NCBI GenBank assembly: GCA_022575985.1
Contig: JAKSXM010000263.1
Coordinates: 6,552,001-6,616,000 of the forward strand
Length of the DNA: 64,000 nucleotides
Source of the DNA: Anagrus nilaparvatae
Lineage: Eukaryota; Arthropoda; Insecta; Hymenoptera; Mymaridae
Direction: 5' to 3'
Positions 1 to 10,453 of the stretch are shown one piece after another (the first letter of the stretch is position 1; every line of letters starts with the position of its first letter). A program made the position numbers and the translations under genes. The notes under the pieces were generated by a model, which was not told the DNA's origin, made no database searches, and was given only the letters and a program-made list of their open reading frames with translations.

Positions 1-1386
1 ACATTGGATCGAGGCAATGAATGACGAACATAAGTTCTTTATTAACGATAACACTTATTAAGTATGTGATTTACCACTAGGGAGAAAAGTATTAGGCAGC
101 AATGGTGATTTCAAGGCAAGATTTTGCGCTCAAGGTTTTACTCAGATTAAAGGTATAGATTATCATGACACCTTTTCACCCGTTGTCAGGCTAACCATCA
201 TGCTTTTTGCCTTTGTTGCTGAAAGGGACTCTGATATAGTCCAATGGGGACGTTGACTCAGCATTCCTCCAAAGTGATCTCACAGAAGAGATCCACATTA
301 AGCAACCTCTAGGTTATATAAAACCAGGCGATGAACGTAAAGTATGTAAGCTCAACAAGGCCATTTACGGGCTCAAACAAGGAAGCAATGCCTGGAACAA
401 CAGATAAGACCTAAAACTTAGATCCATCGGATTTAGAAAATCAAGGTTTGATTTATGCGTATATTGTTACATCAGAGCTGACAAGTACCTCATCTTATCT
501 TTCTTCGTTGATGACATCATAGTATACTCTAATTGGCCTAAGGTGTTCAATTTTGTCAAGGGGCAGTTATTTTCTACCTTTACCATGATGGACCTTGGAC
601 TAGTTAACAGGTATTTTGGGATAGATGTTATACGATGCAGAGAGAAAGGTACAATTCAACTGCACCAGGGTGAGTACATTGACTCAATCCTCAAAACGTT
701 CAATATATCAGAGTGTAACCCAGTCAGCACTCCAATGGAGCCTGGCTCTATGTTAAATCCTGCTGACAAAAATAATCCTTCTTTTAATGGCCCCAACATA
801 CCATATCAAAATGCAGTTGGAACGATAATGTTTTTATTTCAGTGTACACATCCTGACTCGGAATATTCCATCAGCTCCATCAGCAAATTCAACACTAAGT
901 ACGATTCAAGCCACTGGTCTATGATCAAAAGAATTTAAGATATTTGAAAGCCACGAAAGACTACAAGCTAACTTACATAAAATCCGGGCTACCTATATAT
1001 GGTTACACAGATTCTAGCTTAGCCAGTGATTTTTACAACCCAAAATCTGTTTGTGGTTACGTATTCAAGCTAGGTAAGGCAGCTATATATTGGTATAGAA
1101 TAATTCTATAAATGTCATCCTAAATATAGCCATAAATATAGGTTTCGACAACAAGACCACAATCAACTGGATAAAGAATGGTAACTGTAGTCACAGGACC
1201 AAGCATATACGAGTAAGAAGGTCATTTTTCAAGCAAAGGGTTGTAATGAAAGACATCAAGATCAATCACGTGCCCATAGATCAGATGCTGGCAGACATCC
1301 TCACCAAAGCACTCGTCAAGCCTAAGTTTATGAATTTTCTTAAGTACCTAGGATTAAATGAAACTAATTTTTCTAAGTCAAAATAG
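1..1386 (+). pseudogene. Ty1/Copia pol remnant: reverse transcriptase and RNase H
   Basis: Broken Copia-type polyprotein entering from the left edge. In successive frames one reads a KARFCAQGFTQIKGIDYHDT-like start of the RT, then DVDSAFLQSDLTEEIHIKQP, AIYGLKQGS, and the FVDDIIVYS catalytic box near 500-540. The open stretch 543-938 is the Copia RT thumb (LGLVNRYFGIDV, NPVSTPM). After it come RNase H pieces (YGYTDSSLASD, KTTINWIKNG, TKHIRVR, DQMLADILTKAL), ending near 1386. Family assignment rests on the Copia order RT then RNase H and the LADILTKAL ending. Several frameshifts and stops mean it cannot be functional. The 5' gag, protease and integrase lie outside the window. Confidence 0.93.
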
Positions 1387-1736
1387 AACCTAGCAACTAC
1401 CTATTAATTTATTTATTTGTAATATAATTATTTTTTATATTTCAAAAATGATGTATATTTAAATTAAACAAAAATGTTTTATATTTTTAATTAAAAAATT
1501 TTAATATGATATATTTATCTTTATAATTCTTATGTAAATTAAATTGTATAAAGAGTGGCAATAATTTTATAAAAAATGATAACAAAGACTTTGATAACTT
1601 TTAAATAAAATTAATTCTTTGGTAACTAATTATATGTAAAGAGCGACGTGAGACAACCATGTATCAATTGTAATTATTGTATTTATAATTTTATCTTTTT
1701 ATACTTAAATGTTTAACTTATATATTATTTAAATTC

Positions 1737-2030
1737 AGGGGAAGATGATGTAATTTCAATATTAAGTAATCGCGTCTTTTTACACATCATATGAGCCCGT
1801 CGCGTTGATGCAAGAACGGCGTATAGAACTTTTGAAAGTAGTACTTTCTCTATCTACATATAAAGTTCTATACGCCCTTCTTGCATCGACGGGCTCATAT
1901 GATTACATACATACAAATTCATACCACTCCCTGGTCTATATACCTCAGTTGCTTACGTTCTGCCAATATAGTAAGATCGCTAATCAATATTCAAATTATT
2001 CACTCATACAATAGCATTTACTTAACACTT
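1737..2030 (+). repeat. Possible Copia polypurine tract and 3' LTR start
   Basis: About 350 AT-rich bases after the RNase H remnant there is a purine run (ggggaagatg, about 1738-1747) followed by TGATGTAATT, the usual layout of a polypurine tract next to a TG-starting LTR. A right end such as TTACTTAACA near 2030 is possible. The 5' LTR is outside the window, so boundaries cannot be tested. 1387-1736 holds only AT-rich noncoding sequence. Confidence 0.35.
1788..1903. repeat. 42-47 bp hairpin inside the putative Copia LTR
   Basis: Left arm 1788-1834 and right arm 1862-1903 are reverse complements (both contain CATATGAGCCCGTCG, ATGCAAGAA and GGCGTATAGAACTTT or their complements), apart from a 5-base insertion in the left arm and one mismatch. 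The loop is about 27 bases. An open frame through it is just a reflection of the hairpin. Confidence 0.85.
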
Positions 2031-3265
2031 TTGATCCAGTTATCCATACAATAATTACTTCATTTATTAAAAATCAATTAAACCTAACAATTTATTATTT
2101 ATTTACGTGTTTATAAGTCAATTAACTAACAAAAGATGAATATCTCATTTATTGCCTTATTCTTAATTTATTTTTATTAAATTAATAAATAAATTTTAAA
2201 AAGTGTATCTTCTCCTTCCACCGATTTTTTTTCAATTTCATTTTTAATTTCAATTTCATTTTTAATTTCAATTTCAAGTTATAGTATGACCGTGCTGTTA
2301 ACTAGTGTGCAAGTGTGTTAAATCCCCAAGTCGAAAGATAAAATAAATCAAACTATTTTTAACTTTTCTTTAGGCGCAATCTACGTTAGCGTATGTATTG
2401 TAACGTAATGACATATTGGCCCAAATAAAGGGCGCAACATTTAAATAAAAGAATCTAGTGTGATTATAATAATAATGCACACATATGTATACGAATAAAC
2501 GAATATTAGCATACTTTCAACTTCTGCTTATATTCATCCTTCTCTTACAGCAACCTCTAATTAGCAGCAAAAGCACTACTAAAAATAAGCATAGGTTATC
2601 AGTATACGAATATTCGTAAATTCGTATACATATATAAGCATGCATACGCGTACGTAGACTCAGCCATACATTTTATTACATTTGCAATATTTAACATAAA
2701 AAGATATTCTATCTGCCACAACTAGAATTCCGGTATCGGCAACCGGATTTTTTTTTCGGTGCACATTTACGGCTCATGGTCAGAAAAAAAAGAATGGCCT
2801 AGATCGCACGTAAATTACTTGTCAAACTGCGATCTGGGGCTGTCGATTGGGGGTCAAAAGTTCCAAGATAATTTTTCCAAGAAAAATTTCACAGGATTTT
2901 TTTCCCAAAGTATAAATTTCCCAAAAACTTTTTTTCCCATTGCAAAAAATGAAAAAAATAATAAAGTTCCAAAAAAATTTTTAATATTTCCTAAAAAATC
3001 TATTAAAATTGAAAACTTTTTAAAAAGAAACATGATGTGCCATCGATTTTAAGTAGTATATATTTCTACCTTCTTCCTTCAGATTTTTGTATCTAGATAC
3101 AATATTATAAATGGATGTTTCCAATTGTTTTTGGGCAGATATTCTTGCCCTTTTTATCTTTTGTCCAAGATTTCATTGTTTCAGTGGATATGTCTCATTG
3201 TCTAAGCTTGTTTTTTTTGCAACTCAGCAAAGAAAGCAAAGGCTTTTTAGATGATACCGTCCACC
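2031..3265. other. Noncoding AT-rich stretch
   Basis: No convincing gene. Contains a small palindrome around 2601-2631 (GTATACGAAT and complement) and poly-T/poly-A runs. Around 2786-2817 a ~30-bp segment (AGAATGGCC, ATCGCACGTAAATTAC) recurs in inverted orientation at about 38396-38425, indicating a dispersed repeat. The open frames here are low-complexity Lys/Asn/Phe runs. Confidence 0.6.
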
Positions 3266-3269
3266 CCCT

Positions 3270-3450
3270 GGAAACGATTATGCCAGTCTTCTCATAGGTT
3301 ATTAGTTCTTGACCTTTTTTGCCCTACGGAGTTCCTTCTGCAGTTCCAATAAGTTGATTTTCTACCGTCTGAATGATAATATAAAAACCCGTCTACATGA
3401 AGATATCTTGTACTTCCATTTATAATAATTTCTCCAGTTAAATCACTCAT
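3270..3450 (-). pseudogene. FLYWCH-type zinc-finger remnant
   Basis: Minus-strand reading from an ATG at 3450 gives a short domain with GEIIINGSTRYLHVDGFLYY, then DGRKSTYWNCRR and a basic GQKRSRTNNL tail before a stop. The pattern Y-h-x(n)-F-L-Y-Y ... K-x-T-Y-W-N-C-R resembles the start of FLYWCH fingers, which in insects often sit beside MULE-type transposases. The expected Cys and His of the second half are lost and stops follow. Short remnant; a degenerated host FLYWCH gene is an alternative. Confidence 0.5.
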
Positions 3451-3637
3451 TATTAAAATTTTGTAACCCGCAATATTTTAATAAATTATCATACTGGGCC
3501 CAATTCGTACCGAGGATTTTTTAGTTTTTTGAGGACAAAAATTTTAAGAAAAAATTTTTTTTTAATTTAAAAAGAACGAATTTTATAAGACTAGAATCAC
3601 TATGGGGAAAATTTGGGTTAATGATTAAAAACAAATT

Positions 3638-3672
3638 TTGTAACACTTTATTTTAGCAATAATAAATAAATA
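3638..3672 (+). repeat. Retroelement 3'-tail-like short repeat, copy 1
   Basis: TTGTAACACTTTATTTTAGC followed by AATAATAAATAAAT recurs almost exactly at 4466-4499. The AATAAATA-like ending resembles the A-rich 3' tail of a non-LTR retroelement or SINE. No coding part is attached. Confidence 0.5.
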
Positions 3673-4069
3673 TAATAATAATAATTAACTTAATGATGTT
3701 TTATATTGCCAAAATACAATGTTACTTTTAAGAGAGAGAGGGGGTTTTACCTGTTTTATTATAGTGTGTTATGTAAAAATACACACACATACGCCTGGCA
3801 GCATGCAATGGAAAAAGGATTAATAAATAAATTTTTATAAGACGAATTAATAATTTAATTTAAATGATCATTATATATTTTAATTTAATAAGTTCTAATT
3901 GTTAAAAATTATAAAAATATTTTACATAACTTTCGGTGGCCACACTCATACTATCTTATCATGCATACATACAAATATTTATATACCGGTTTACATAAAT
4001 TTATGAAGAGAAAATTCGCGACGATTAGGATTCCGCGTGGTTAACTATTTAATTTTAAATCGTACTCAC

Positions 4070-4219
4070 AGCGTCTCCTTTTCTTCTATCAAAAATATTG
4101 ATACCAAACATGGTGTCCCGACGTATGGACCTTTCCGGAGAGACTCCTGGTGATGGAATGGAATTTATTTGCACGGCAGCTATTTTTCCCTCTTCTATTT
4201 TCTTTGAAGTATTTTCCAT
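4070..4219 (-). CDS. Candidate 5' coding exon of an unidentified gene
   Basis: From an ATG at 4219 the minus strand reads 50 codons without a stop and ends exactly at a good splice donor (GCT then GTGAGT, intron starting at 4069). The peptide has normal composition (SIPSPGVSPERSIRRDTMFG, NIFDRRKGDA), unlike the Lys/Asn/Phe-rich chance frames around it, and the local base composition is less AT-rich. Downstream exons were not found in 1-4069. I do not recognise the protein. It could be the first exon of a host gene or a chance frame. Confidence 0.35.
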
Positions 4220-4445
4220 CCTCACTCATTTAATTTCATATCAATTATAAGGTCACACTACGCGGGTACATCTTAGCAAGATACACGAAACGTGCAATTT
4301 AGTAAAGTTACATGGAGAGCATATCTCATCTACAGAAACAAAAGGAGCGCACGCGAGATTACATAATTCGTCCGATTTCTACGAAATCCCAGGGACGAGA
4401 GAGAGAGTTATTTCTTTGAAACTCACGTGACCCCTACTTATCGAA

Positions 4446-4516
4446 CAATAATATCGATTTTACGTTTGTAACACTTTATTTTAGCAATAATAAATAAATC
4501 AATAATATCGATTTTA
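4446..4516. mobile_element. 37-bp retroelement tail inserted with a 17-bp target duplication
   Basis: CAATAATATCGATTTTA occurs at 4446-4462 and again at 4500-4516. The 37 bases between (4463-4499) match the tail at 3638-3672. This is the signature of target-primed insertion of an extremely 5'-truncated element, only the last ~37 bases of the 3' end. Confidence 0.75.
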
Positions 4517-4849
4517 GCGCCGTAATTCACACCTGAATTACATAATATATAAGCGCGATTTTTAATTTGAAATTATTCAAAAGGTGTATAAAAACACCGC
4601 ATTACAATTTAAATAAAAAGTATTATTTTATTTGCTAACGATGAAAATGTTTTGTACTATAGGGTAATCAAACACAGGTATGTGCTGCTAGAACAATCTA
4701 AGATCTTGGTTTATAAACTATTTTTATAAATCAAGATCTCGCAGAAAAATCAGGAGCATAATTCAAAATTAATTCGACTAAATTTATAGTATTTTACCGC
4801 AAATATGGTATTACAGGTATCATAACCCTATTTTTTTTTAATCTTTATC

Positions 4850-6260
4850 TATAAAACTGAAATGTAACAGAATTTTGTCATCGATTTATTCAGGCGCACG
4901 CGCTGTAGTGTTTTAGCAGCACGCGCTATTTCTTAATCATGATTCCTTCTCTCATGACTTTTCTCATCGAATTATTCGTGATTAAATTGGTCGCGCTGAT
5001 TTTTTCATTTGCGTGATTTATATCAGAAGTTCTGCGGTCACATCGCTCGCGCGTTATTTAATTTTTATTAGTTTTTAAAAATTTATAATTATAACATATT
5101 CAAAAAAAATAAAATTAGCAATAAAATAATTTTCTTATATTATTGTACATTCCATTCCCAATTTCGTCATCGATTTTATCTAATTAATTTATTCATTTAA
5201 GCTTTGCAGTATTTTCTCTGCATAAAAATTTCTTAGACAATTTTAAATATTACATTTTGAATTTATTATTAGAAATTGTAAAAATAATTATGAAATGAAA
5301 TAAAATATGTTTAAACTATAATAAAACACTTCATCTGTAGATGCGGCATACTTAAACTCATTCGAGTATTTCGTCATCCTATTGTAAAATTTTGTCGTTA
5401 AGCACAAAAAAATTATTTAAAATTATTTAGTAGCACTGAGGGACAGTAATTAACATTTGCATTCAGATGCACTATTTAATATTTTTTTCTTCAGATAAAT
5501 TTTGAAAATAAAAAAAATATTGCTTTTTATTTACAATAATATATGAAATCTCATTAGAGTATTTTGTCTTCCAATTGTAAAATTTCGCCGTCCAGGACAA
5601 AAGAAAAATTTATATCGAGGGATAGTAATCAGTAATTGCATTTAGATACGATATTAAATATTTTTTCTTGAGGTAAATTTCTATCTCTAAAAAACTTATG
5701 TGACATAATTTTTCGTCTAATTTTTTCGCGTTATTGGTTGCGCGGATTTTTTATTATTTATTTCATTAGTTCTAATTTTTATTATCTTTTATAATACTTA
5801 ACTATTAATAAAATTTTGTGTAAAAAATACGGAAATAAGAAATACAAAAATTATTTTATTATACAATCTTCTAAAAATTTCGTAATCTTTATCTAATTGG
5901 TCATTTCATTGATGCTCTGTAGTGTTAGCGGAGCACTGTATACAAATTTATAGATAATTTTAAATGTTTATTTTTTAATTTATAATAATATAAACTATAA
6001 AAATAATTATAAATTTTTATGAAAAATGTTTAAGCTAATAGAAAATTAATTATATTTTTAGATGCAACAAATAAAATATAAAAATTAATTTGAGTATTTC
6101 GTCATCCTATTAAAAAATTTCGCTGTCCGCAAAAAAAGAAAAATTTATATTGAGGGATGTAAAGGGTTCTGGCCCGAGGCATTTAGCACCGAGAGACAAT
6201 AATGCAATATTTTTTTCTTGAGATAAATTTTAAAAATAAAAACAATGATTTTTTAGAATT
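4850..6260. repeat. Degenerate tandem repeat, unit about 720 bp
   Basis: Recurring blocks in the same order: CATCGATTTAT... or TCTAATT followed by a TGTAGTGTT or TGCAGTATT box (4878, 5167, 5880); GAGTATTTCGTCATCCTATT (5360, 6085, and a variant near 5550); GAGGGATAGTAAT or a variant (near 5440, 5615, 6150); TATTTTTTTCTT with AGATAAATTT (5480, 5660, 6210). Spacing between equivalent blocks is about 710-735 bp with an internal half-repeat. Noncoding. 4517-4849 is AT-rich with no gene seen. Confidence 0.6.
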
Positions 6261-6589
6261 ATGAAAAAAGTTGATTATTTGAAATTGACATGTCACTGTA
6301 CAATTGTTTTTATTTATGAACCAAACCACAGTTTTATTTCCATTAAACATGAAATATGATCTGAGGGGGTTGGCGCGCTTCAGCCCCTAGTTAAGTGTAA
6401 AAAGTAGCATATTTAGGCGAAAATAGTGTATCAAAAGGGACTTTCAAAAGCACGAGATAGGCTAAAACAGAAATGTGAACGGTTAATGTAAGCAAAAAAT
6501 GTGCGTAATAGATTTTAAAAAAAGTATAATATATATAATATATATAATATATAATATATACATATTGATATAATACATAGTACCAGGAA

Positions 6590-6640
6590 GGACCGAGCTC
6601 CGCTCGGGTTATATCTACGTTTGCGTTAAGTCACATTTAT
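6590..6640 (+). repeat. Dispersed 45-bp motif with CCGAG/CTCGG stem, copy 1
   Basis: AGGACCGAGCTCCGCTCGGG followed by TTATATCTACGTTTG and TTAAGTCAC. A second copy at about 10008-10054 differs at few positions. CCGAG and CTCGG can pair as a short hairpin. Probably part of a repeat family end; the family is not recognised. Confidence 0.55.
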
Positions 6641-7189
6641 TTGCATCGAATAAGTTTTCAATAAAACATAATGTAGCCCAGGATTTATATAGAAAAAAAT
6701 AAATAATTTTTCGTTATTACGTCATTTTTTATTTTAAAAAACACCGGCTATTCTATTTTTCTAATAAATTTAATTTTTGTCAGATCTAGCGTGTACTTCC
6801 AATCTTTTTTCTGGAAAGACTAACTATCTCAAAATAAAATTAAAAAACAAATTTTGATTCACAAATTTTTTTTATAAAAACCGATTTTTAATAATATATA
6901 TATATATATAATTTATATTATAATTGCAAAAAGTTGACCGAAATTTAAAAATCAAGTTTTGTTTTCCTCAGCATCAAAAATTTTTCAATAATAGCATTGT
7001 TACAATAATAGCATTTTTTTTATAATTTTTGATTAATTGCGTTTATTTATTTACTTACATTTTTTATTCTATTATGTAAATTATATAAAAACAATAAAAA
7101 AAAAAAAATAAAAACTGATAAAGCAATAAAAAAAAGGTCTTTTCAAGTGGGATAATAAAAAAAAAAGGAACAGATGTTTCATACATATA

Positions 7190-7400
7190 CATCGAAAATT
7201 AACGAAAACACCGACAACCCCTATGTATAAGGATATGAGATAACTGATTTAGGAAAACTCGCAGAAAACGAATTTTCACGAAATTGTGACCTATACCGAT
7301 GGATTCCTTGTTATGAAAAACTCGGAAATGCTTGATCTGAAAAAAATCGCACCGTTGGTTCTTGAGATAGCCGATGGAAACATAGGTATAACGCGTTTAA
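7190..7400 (+). repeat. Dispersed repeat, diverged partner at 39905-40040
   Basis: CCTATGTATAAGGATATGAG, AAAACTCGCAGAAAACGAAT, ACCGATGGATTCCTT and AAAAAACTCG-type blocks appear in the same order and spacing at 39905-40040 (CTATGTATGTGCATATGAG, AAATCTCAGAAAACAAATTT, CACCATTGGAAACCTTAGG). Noncoding in both places. Confidence 0.5.
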
Positions 7401-8196
7401 AGATATAGATATAATGCGTTTTACACGAGATATTTGGTATTTTTTAATTTAAACAAAGTTTAACCCAGAAATTAATTTTTTAATTGGCTATGTCTTGAGT
7501 TTTTTTTAGTTTTAATTAGTATATATCAATTTTTAAGGTGTATAATACTTGCAAATAACATCACTCCTTAGCCAATTAAAAAATTAATTTCTGGGTTAAA
7601 CTTTGTTGAAATCAAAAAATACCAAATATTTCGTGTAAAACGCATTATAATATGTATTATATCAATATGTATTATACTTTTTTTAAAATCTATTATGCAC
7701 ATTTTTTGCTTACATTAACCGTTCACATTTCTGTTTTAGCCTATCTTGTGTTAGCCTATTTTGCGTCAGACATTTATATAGAGTTATATGAAAAAAAAGG
7801 ATTGCTTCCAAAATGAATAAAAATAAGCTTTTTTACTTTCACAGGGCCTCATCTACAGAATCCGTAAAACCGGGGCACAATGCAAGCGCAGCGCAACGCG
7901 CAAAAAAAGATTTTGTGTATTTCGAGTTATTTTATTTTTTTATTTTACCATACCTAAAAATTTGCATCTTAGCCAATACGCAAAGAAACCTCCACTCCTA
8001 ATCGCGGTGAAGAAAAGACTTAAATACTCAGATAAAACGCCGATGCTTGAGAGATATTACTGAACTATTTTATTAGTAGTACCATCTGTAATAAACAGAA
8101 CAAATACAATTTAAAAGTTTCATCTTTTATTTCTCCTCACCGTTAAAAAGTTCCTATGAGAATTGCTCTATGGACCGAGTAAGAACTTCTCTGTAT

Positions 8197-9888
8197 ATTA
8201 GGGTTCACACAAAAAAGTGCTCTAAAAATGTTTTACCTGAAGTATGTTGAAGTTTAAGTGACAAAATTATCCCAAACTAATTTTCAGCTCTTTTGAGAAC
8301 AATTTAGGGGTTGCACAAACCCAAGGTAGCTCTCAAGTGGTTAGCTAATACTGACAATTAGTGAGAACGACAAAAATTTTTTTCAAAATACGTTTTTTAT
8401 GTTTCTGGTGTCGCTAAACTCGAATATGAGGTCCTCAGAGTCCAAAAATAGCTTAAACACCCTTAAACACCGAAAACACCTCTTTTTTTACCAAAATTTT
8501 TTGGATATTATAGCGAAAATCGTATATATTCGGAACATCTGGATTGAAATTACAATGGATGACTTAAATAAATACCAAAAAATCTTTCAATTTATTCCAA
8601 CGCGCCTTCTTGGCCTTGAAATGCATGAATAAATTCTATAACAATGTTATAAGATAGGGTTTTTAGGAAATTTTCCAAATAACCCTGTCATATTGTAATT
8701 CTACCAAAATACTACCGTTTGGTCTCATTTTTTTGTTTAAGTTCTACCTTTCAAACGCCGTTAACAACAATTTTTCATATCCGATTCTCTCGTCGCTATA
8801 GTTAGTAAATAAAATGTCCATTTTTGCCAAAAATGACCTATCTTAAAATTGCTGTTAAAATTTTAACTGTTTATGAAAATGAGTATTGGAGCCGGTAAGG
8901 TAGAACAGTTACCGACATTAGTTTTTTTGAAATAATTAATTATGTTGTTAATATAAAAATTTGAATTTTATTTCATCCACTCCGTAATTAAATTCTGCGT
9001 TGATTAAAAAAAAAATTTTGTAAATAGCTCAAAATTTACTAGGAAAAAAGTTGGAATTTCCGATTTTAATAGGCAATTTTAGAAAATCCAACTTTTTTCC
9101 TAGTAAATTTGGAGCTATTTACGATTTTTTTTTTAATCGACGCAGAATTAAATTACAGAGTGGATGAAATAAAATCAAATTCAAATTTTTATATTAACAA
9201 CATAATTAATTATTTCAAAAAAACTAATGTCGGTAACTTTTCTACCTAACCAACCCTTTAAAGGTCTCAAAAATTTTGATTAACTTCTAAGTTTTGAAAA
9301 AATTTTTACTCATTCCTTTTCAATTGTTTGTTTAGCATATAAGATGATTTAAAAAAAGAGTCTAAATTTAAGGTTTTTTTAAAAAAAAATAAAATTTTAT
9401 CACTATCTTTGTCGAGTCATATCTCGGAAAAGTATAAAGCTAAATGGACGAGTGAAAAATTTTTTGAAATTTGAAACTATTACAATATGTTGGAGACCTA
9501 TAAAACTTATTTTCTTCAAAAATTAAAAATTTATAATCCAGATAGTTTGAATATATACGATTTTCGCTATAAAATCCAAAAAATTTTGGTGAAAAAAGAG
9601 GTGTTTTTGGTGTTTAAGGTATTTTCGGTCTCTAAGGACCTCATTTTCGAATTTAGCGACACCGAAAACATATTAGGAAGTATAAAAAACGTATTTTGAA
9701 AAAAATTTTTATCGTTCCCACTAATTGTCAGTAATAGCAAACCACTACAGAGCTACCCTTGGTTAGTGCAACCCCTAAATCGTTCTCAAATGAACTGAAA
9801 ATTGGTATGGGATCATTTTGTCACCTAAACTTGAACATACTTCAGGAAGAACATTTTCGGAGCACTTTTTTTTTGTGAACAACCCTAT
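8197..9888. mobile_element. 1.69-kb foldback element with inner hairpin
   Basis: Outer arms about 8200-8545 and 9557-9888 are inverted copies with moderate divergence (AGGGTT termini, AAGTGCTC, TACTTCAGG, GTGTCGCTAAA, AACACCTC and complements). A separate inner inverted repeat at about 8909-9250 has arms of ~165 bp (CCGACATTAGTTTTTTTGAA, TTTACTAGGAAAAAAGTTGG and complements). TGTAT flanks both ends (8192-8196 and 9889-9893), a possible 5-bp target duplication. No transposase is encoded; the two open frames in the arms mirror each other and are not genes. Confidence 0.75.
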
Positions 9889-10007
9889 TGTATTTATATT
9901 TAAGTTCAGTCTAAACTAGTCAGGACGGATCGATATGAATAAAAAAAATTGATATTTCCAGATATTAATTCTACAGAAAGAAGCGAGGTATTACACAAAA
10001 AGTATCA

Positions 10008-10054
10008 GGTAGGACCGAGAATCGCTCGGGTTATAACTACGTTTGGATTAAGTC
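10008..10054 (+). repeat. Dispersed 45-bp motif with CCGAG/CTCGG stem, copy 2
   Basis: AGGACCGAGAATCGCTCGGG then TTATAACTACGTTTGGATTA and AGTCAC, matching 6590-6640. Confidence 0.55.
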
Positions 10055-10189
10055 ACCAAAAAAAACAGAATTCGCTCTTTGCATACTATCTGCAAGTCTA
10101 TTTGCATAATACTGCTTGCTACTTTTTTATCCTTCTTTAAAAAAAAGCTGTACATTTGTTTTACTGCGGGGAAGGAACTCATTTTTTTT

Positions 10190-10440
10190 ATTAGTTTTTT
10201 GGGTCATCAAACTTAAAAATGATGTCCGAAATGTTATTTAAGCCATTGTTGGGATTGAATTAGCACTTTTTTATTCCCTTTACCCTGAAAATATATAATT
10301 CTTTAAGAACAGTGTTTTTTCCGATTCTAAATTGTAAATATAAGTTTTTTGGGTCATAAAATTCAATAATGGTCTCAGTAATGCTACTGGATGCATTTCT
10401 GGAGGTGTATTTGACCTTTTTCACCACTTTTTAATCCCTT
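10190..10440. repeat. Two tandem ~150-bp noncoding repeats
   Basis: TTTTTTGGGTCATCAAA ... AATGATGTCCGAAATG ... TTTTTTATTCCC (10190-10290) is followed by TTTTTTGGGTCATAAAA ... AATGGTCTCAGTAATG ... TTTTTAATCCC (10340-10440). They lie immediately upstream of LINE-A. Confidence 0.5.
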
Positions 10441-10443
10441 AAA

Positions 10444-10453
10444 TACTTATTTA
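10444..10453. repeat. LINE-A target site duplication, left copy
   Basis: TACTTATTTA here and at 38098-38107 brackets the LINE-A 5' end and its (CTA)n tail, showing that both halves belong to one insertion. Confidence 0.7.

Larger units (their letters stand above)
6450..7755. mobile_element. Foldback element with nested inverted repeats
   Basis: Outer arms about 6450-6580 and 7650-7752 are inverted copies (AGGCTAAAACAGAAATGTGA, GGTTAATGTAAGCAAAAAAT and complements). A second inverted pair lies inside the right half: 7419-7491 and 7570-7648 (TTTAACCCAGAAATTAATTT and complement). The interior is noncoding with an AT dinucleotide run at 6525-6560. No transposase, so a non-autonomous or foldback element. 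Confidence 0.7.

Noticed and set aside
2759..3297. Frames 2759-3052 and 3115-3297
   Set aside because: Low-complexity Lys/Phe/Asn translation; the second runs antisense to the FLYWCH remnant region.
8399..9699. Open frames 8399-8632 and 9487-9699
   Set aside because: They lie in opposite arms of the same foldback and mirror each other; low-complexity, no start context or motif.
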